Origin: Spirochaetales bacterium
Lineage (GTDB): Bacteria > Spirochaetota > Spirochaetia > Treponematales > UBA12059
Length of the DNA: 5,509 bases
Direction of reading: 5' to 3'
Assembly: GCA_004525355.1 (NCBI GenBank)
Contig: SPCK01000165.1
Location: 1 to 5,509, forward strand
The translations under genes were made by a program, and so were the position numbers. Below are positions 5,331 to 5,509 of the stretch, one piece after another (position 1 is the first letter of the stretch; each line of letters begins with the position of its first letter). The notes under the pieces were generated by a model. The model had not been told where the DNA came from, did not search any database, and was given only the letters and a program-made list of their open reading frames with translations.

Positions 5331-5509
5331 ATGTACACCGGGAACGTGACGCCGGCTCGGTGGCGCCCGAATTCGGTGTATCTTGCTTTGCTATGCTTAC
5401 TCTTCATTGCAACGTCGGCGTATCCGATTGACATCACCCTCAGCACGGGAGTATGGAACGCCGACGTGTCCACGTGTCTTCCGACTGAGGCGGGCGCCGA
5501 TTTTTTCCC
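5331..5509 (+). CDS. Start of an exported protein of unknown function (3' end outside window)
   Basis: A plus-strand frame is open to the window end. From ATG 5331 the N-terminus is MYTGNVTPARWRPNSVYLAL followed by a hydrophobic stretch (VYLALLCLLFIATSAYP, residues 16-32), which looks like a Sec signal peptide with cleavage near TSA-YP, then PIDITLSTGVWNADVSTCLP. About 59 residues are visible. An in-frame ATG at 5286 lies inside the terminator hairpin and is therefore an unlikely start. A GTG at 5376 would begin just at the hydrophobic core. None has a strong Shine-Dalgarno, so the start is uncertain. It follows another exported protein in the same direction, which may mean a shared cell-surface job, but the terminator between them argues for separate transcription. 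I do not recognise a family from this fragment. Confidence 0.45.
   Translation, partial: MYTGNVTPARWRPNSVYLALLCLLFIATSAYPIDITLSTGVWNADVSTCLPTEAGADFF

Noticed and set aside
1..5509. tRNA, rRNA, CRISPR array, insertion sequence, toxin-antitoxin or defence system
   Set aside because: I found no cloverleaf-like segment, regularly spaced repeats, transposase or nuclease motifs, or terminal inverted repeats in the window.

Overview
The window comes from a moderately GC-rich bacterium that is very probably diderm. It carries a lipoprotein-type solute-binding protein, a secreted beta-rich protein with a Sec signal peptide, and a gene remnant that looks like the end of an outer-membrane beta-barrel. 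I cannot name the organism. A free-living spirochaete or a similar anaerobic diderm would fit, but that is a guess from general style and not from a marker gene.

Positions 1 to about 3970, minus strand, hold a branched-chain amino acid (LIV/HAAT family) ABC uptake operon. Its order of transcription is: a sigma70-like promoter (3943-3971), a leader of roughly 165 nt with a possible 42-codon ORF and a GC-rich hairpin, the lipoprotein binding protein (livJ/livK type, 2579-3769), a perfect 28-nt palindrome between genes (2530-2557), a short membrane-spanning ORF that runs into livH (start 2513), livH permease (to 1337), and livM permease (1326 to beyond position 1). The binding protein would capture the ligand outside the inner membrane and deliver it to the LivH/LivM channel. 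The two ATPases (livG, livF) needed to power it are not in the window and are expected just beyond position 1.

Positions 4079-4639, minus strand, hold what looks like the broken remains of a beta-barrel or similar beta-rich protein gene. It has a good C-terminal coding pattern but no credible start, and its reading frame may switch at a run of six G.

Positions 4640-4755 form an AT-rich intergenic region that serves the plus-strand gene at 4756-5271. That gene encodes a small secreted, cysteine-free, Gly/Thr/Ala-rich beta protein of unknown family and is followed by a clear Rho-independent terminator (5278-5323). A second exported protein begins at about 5331 and runs off the end of the window.

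The most notable point is the start of livH. Ribosome-binding site, start codon, codon pattern and a hydrophobic segment all lie in one frame upstream, and the permease continues in another. The switch is at a T5 run, where losing a single base would join them into one longer permease. I found no convincing wholly new system. The region is mostly an ordinary transport operon beside a less familiar surface-protein locus.
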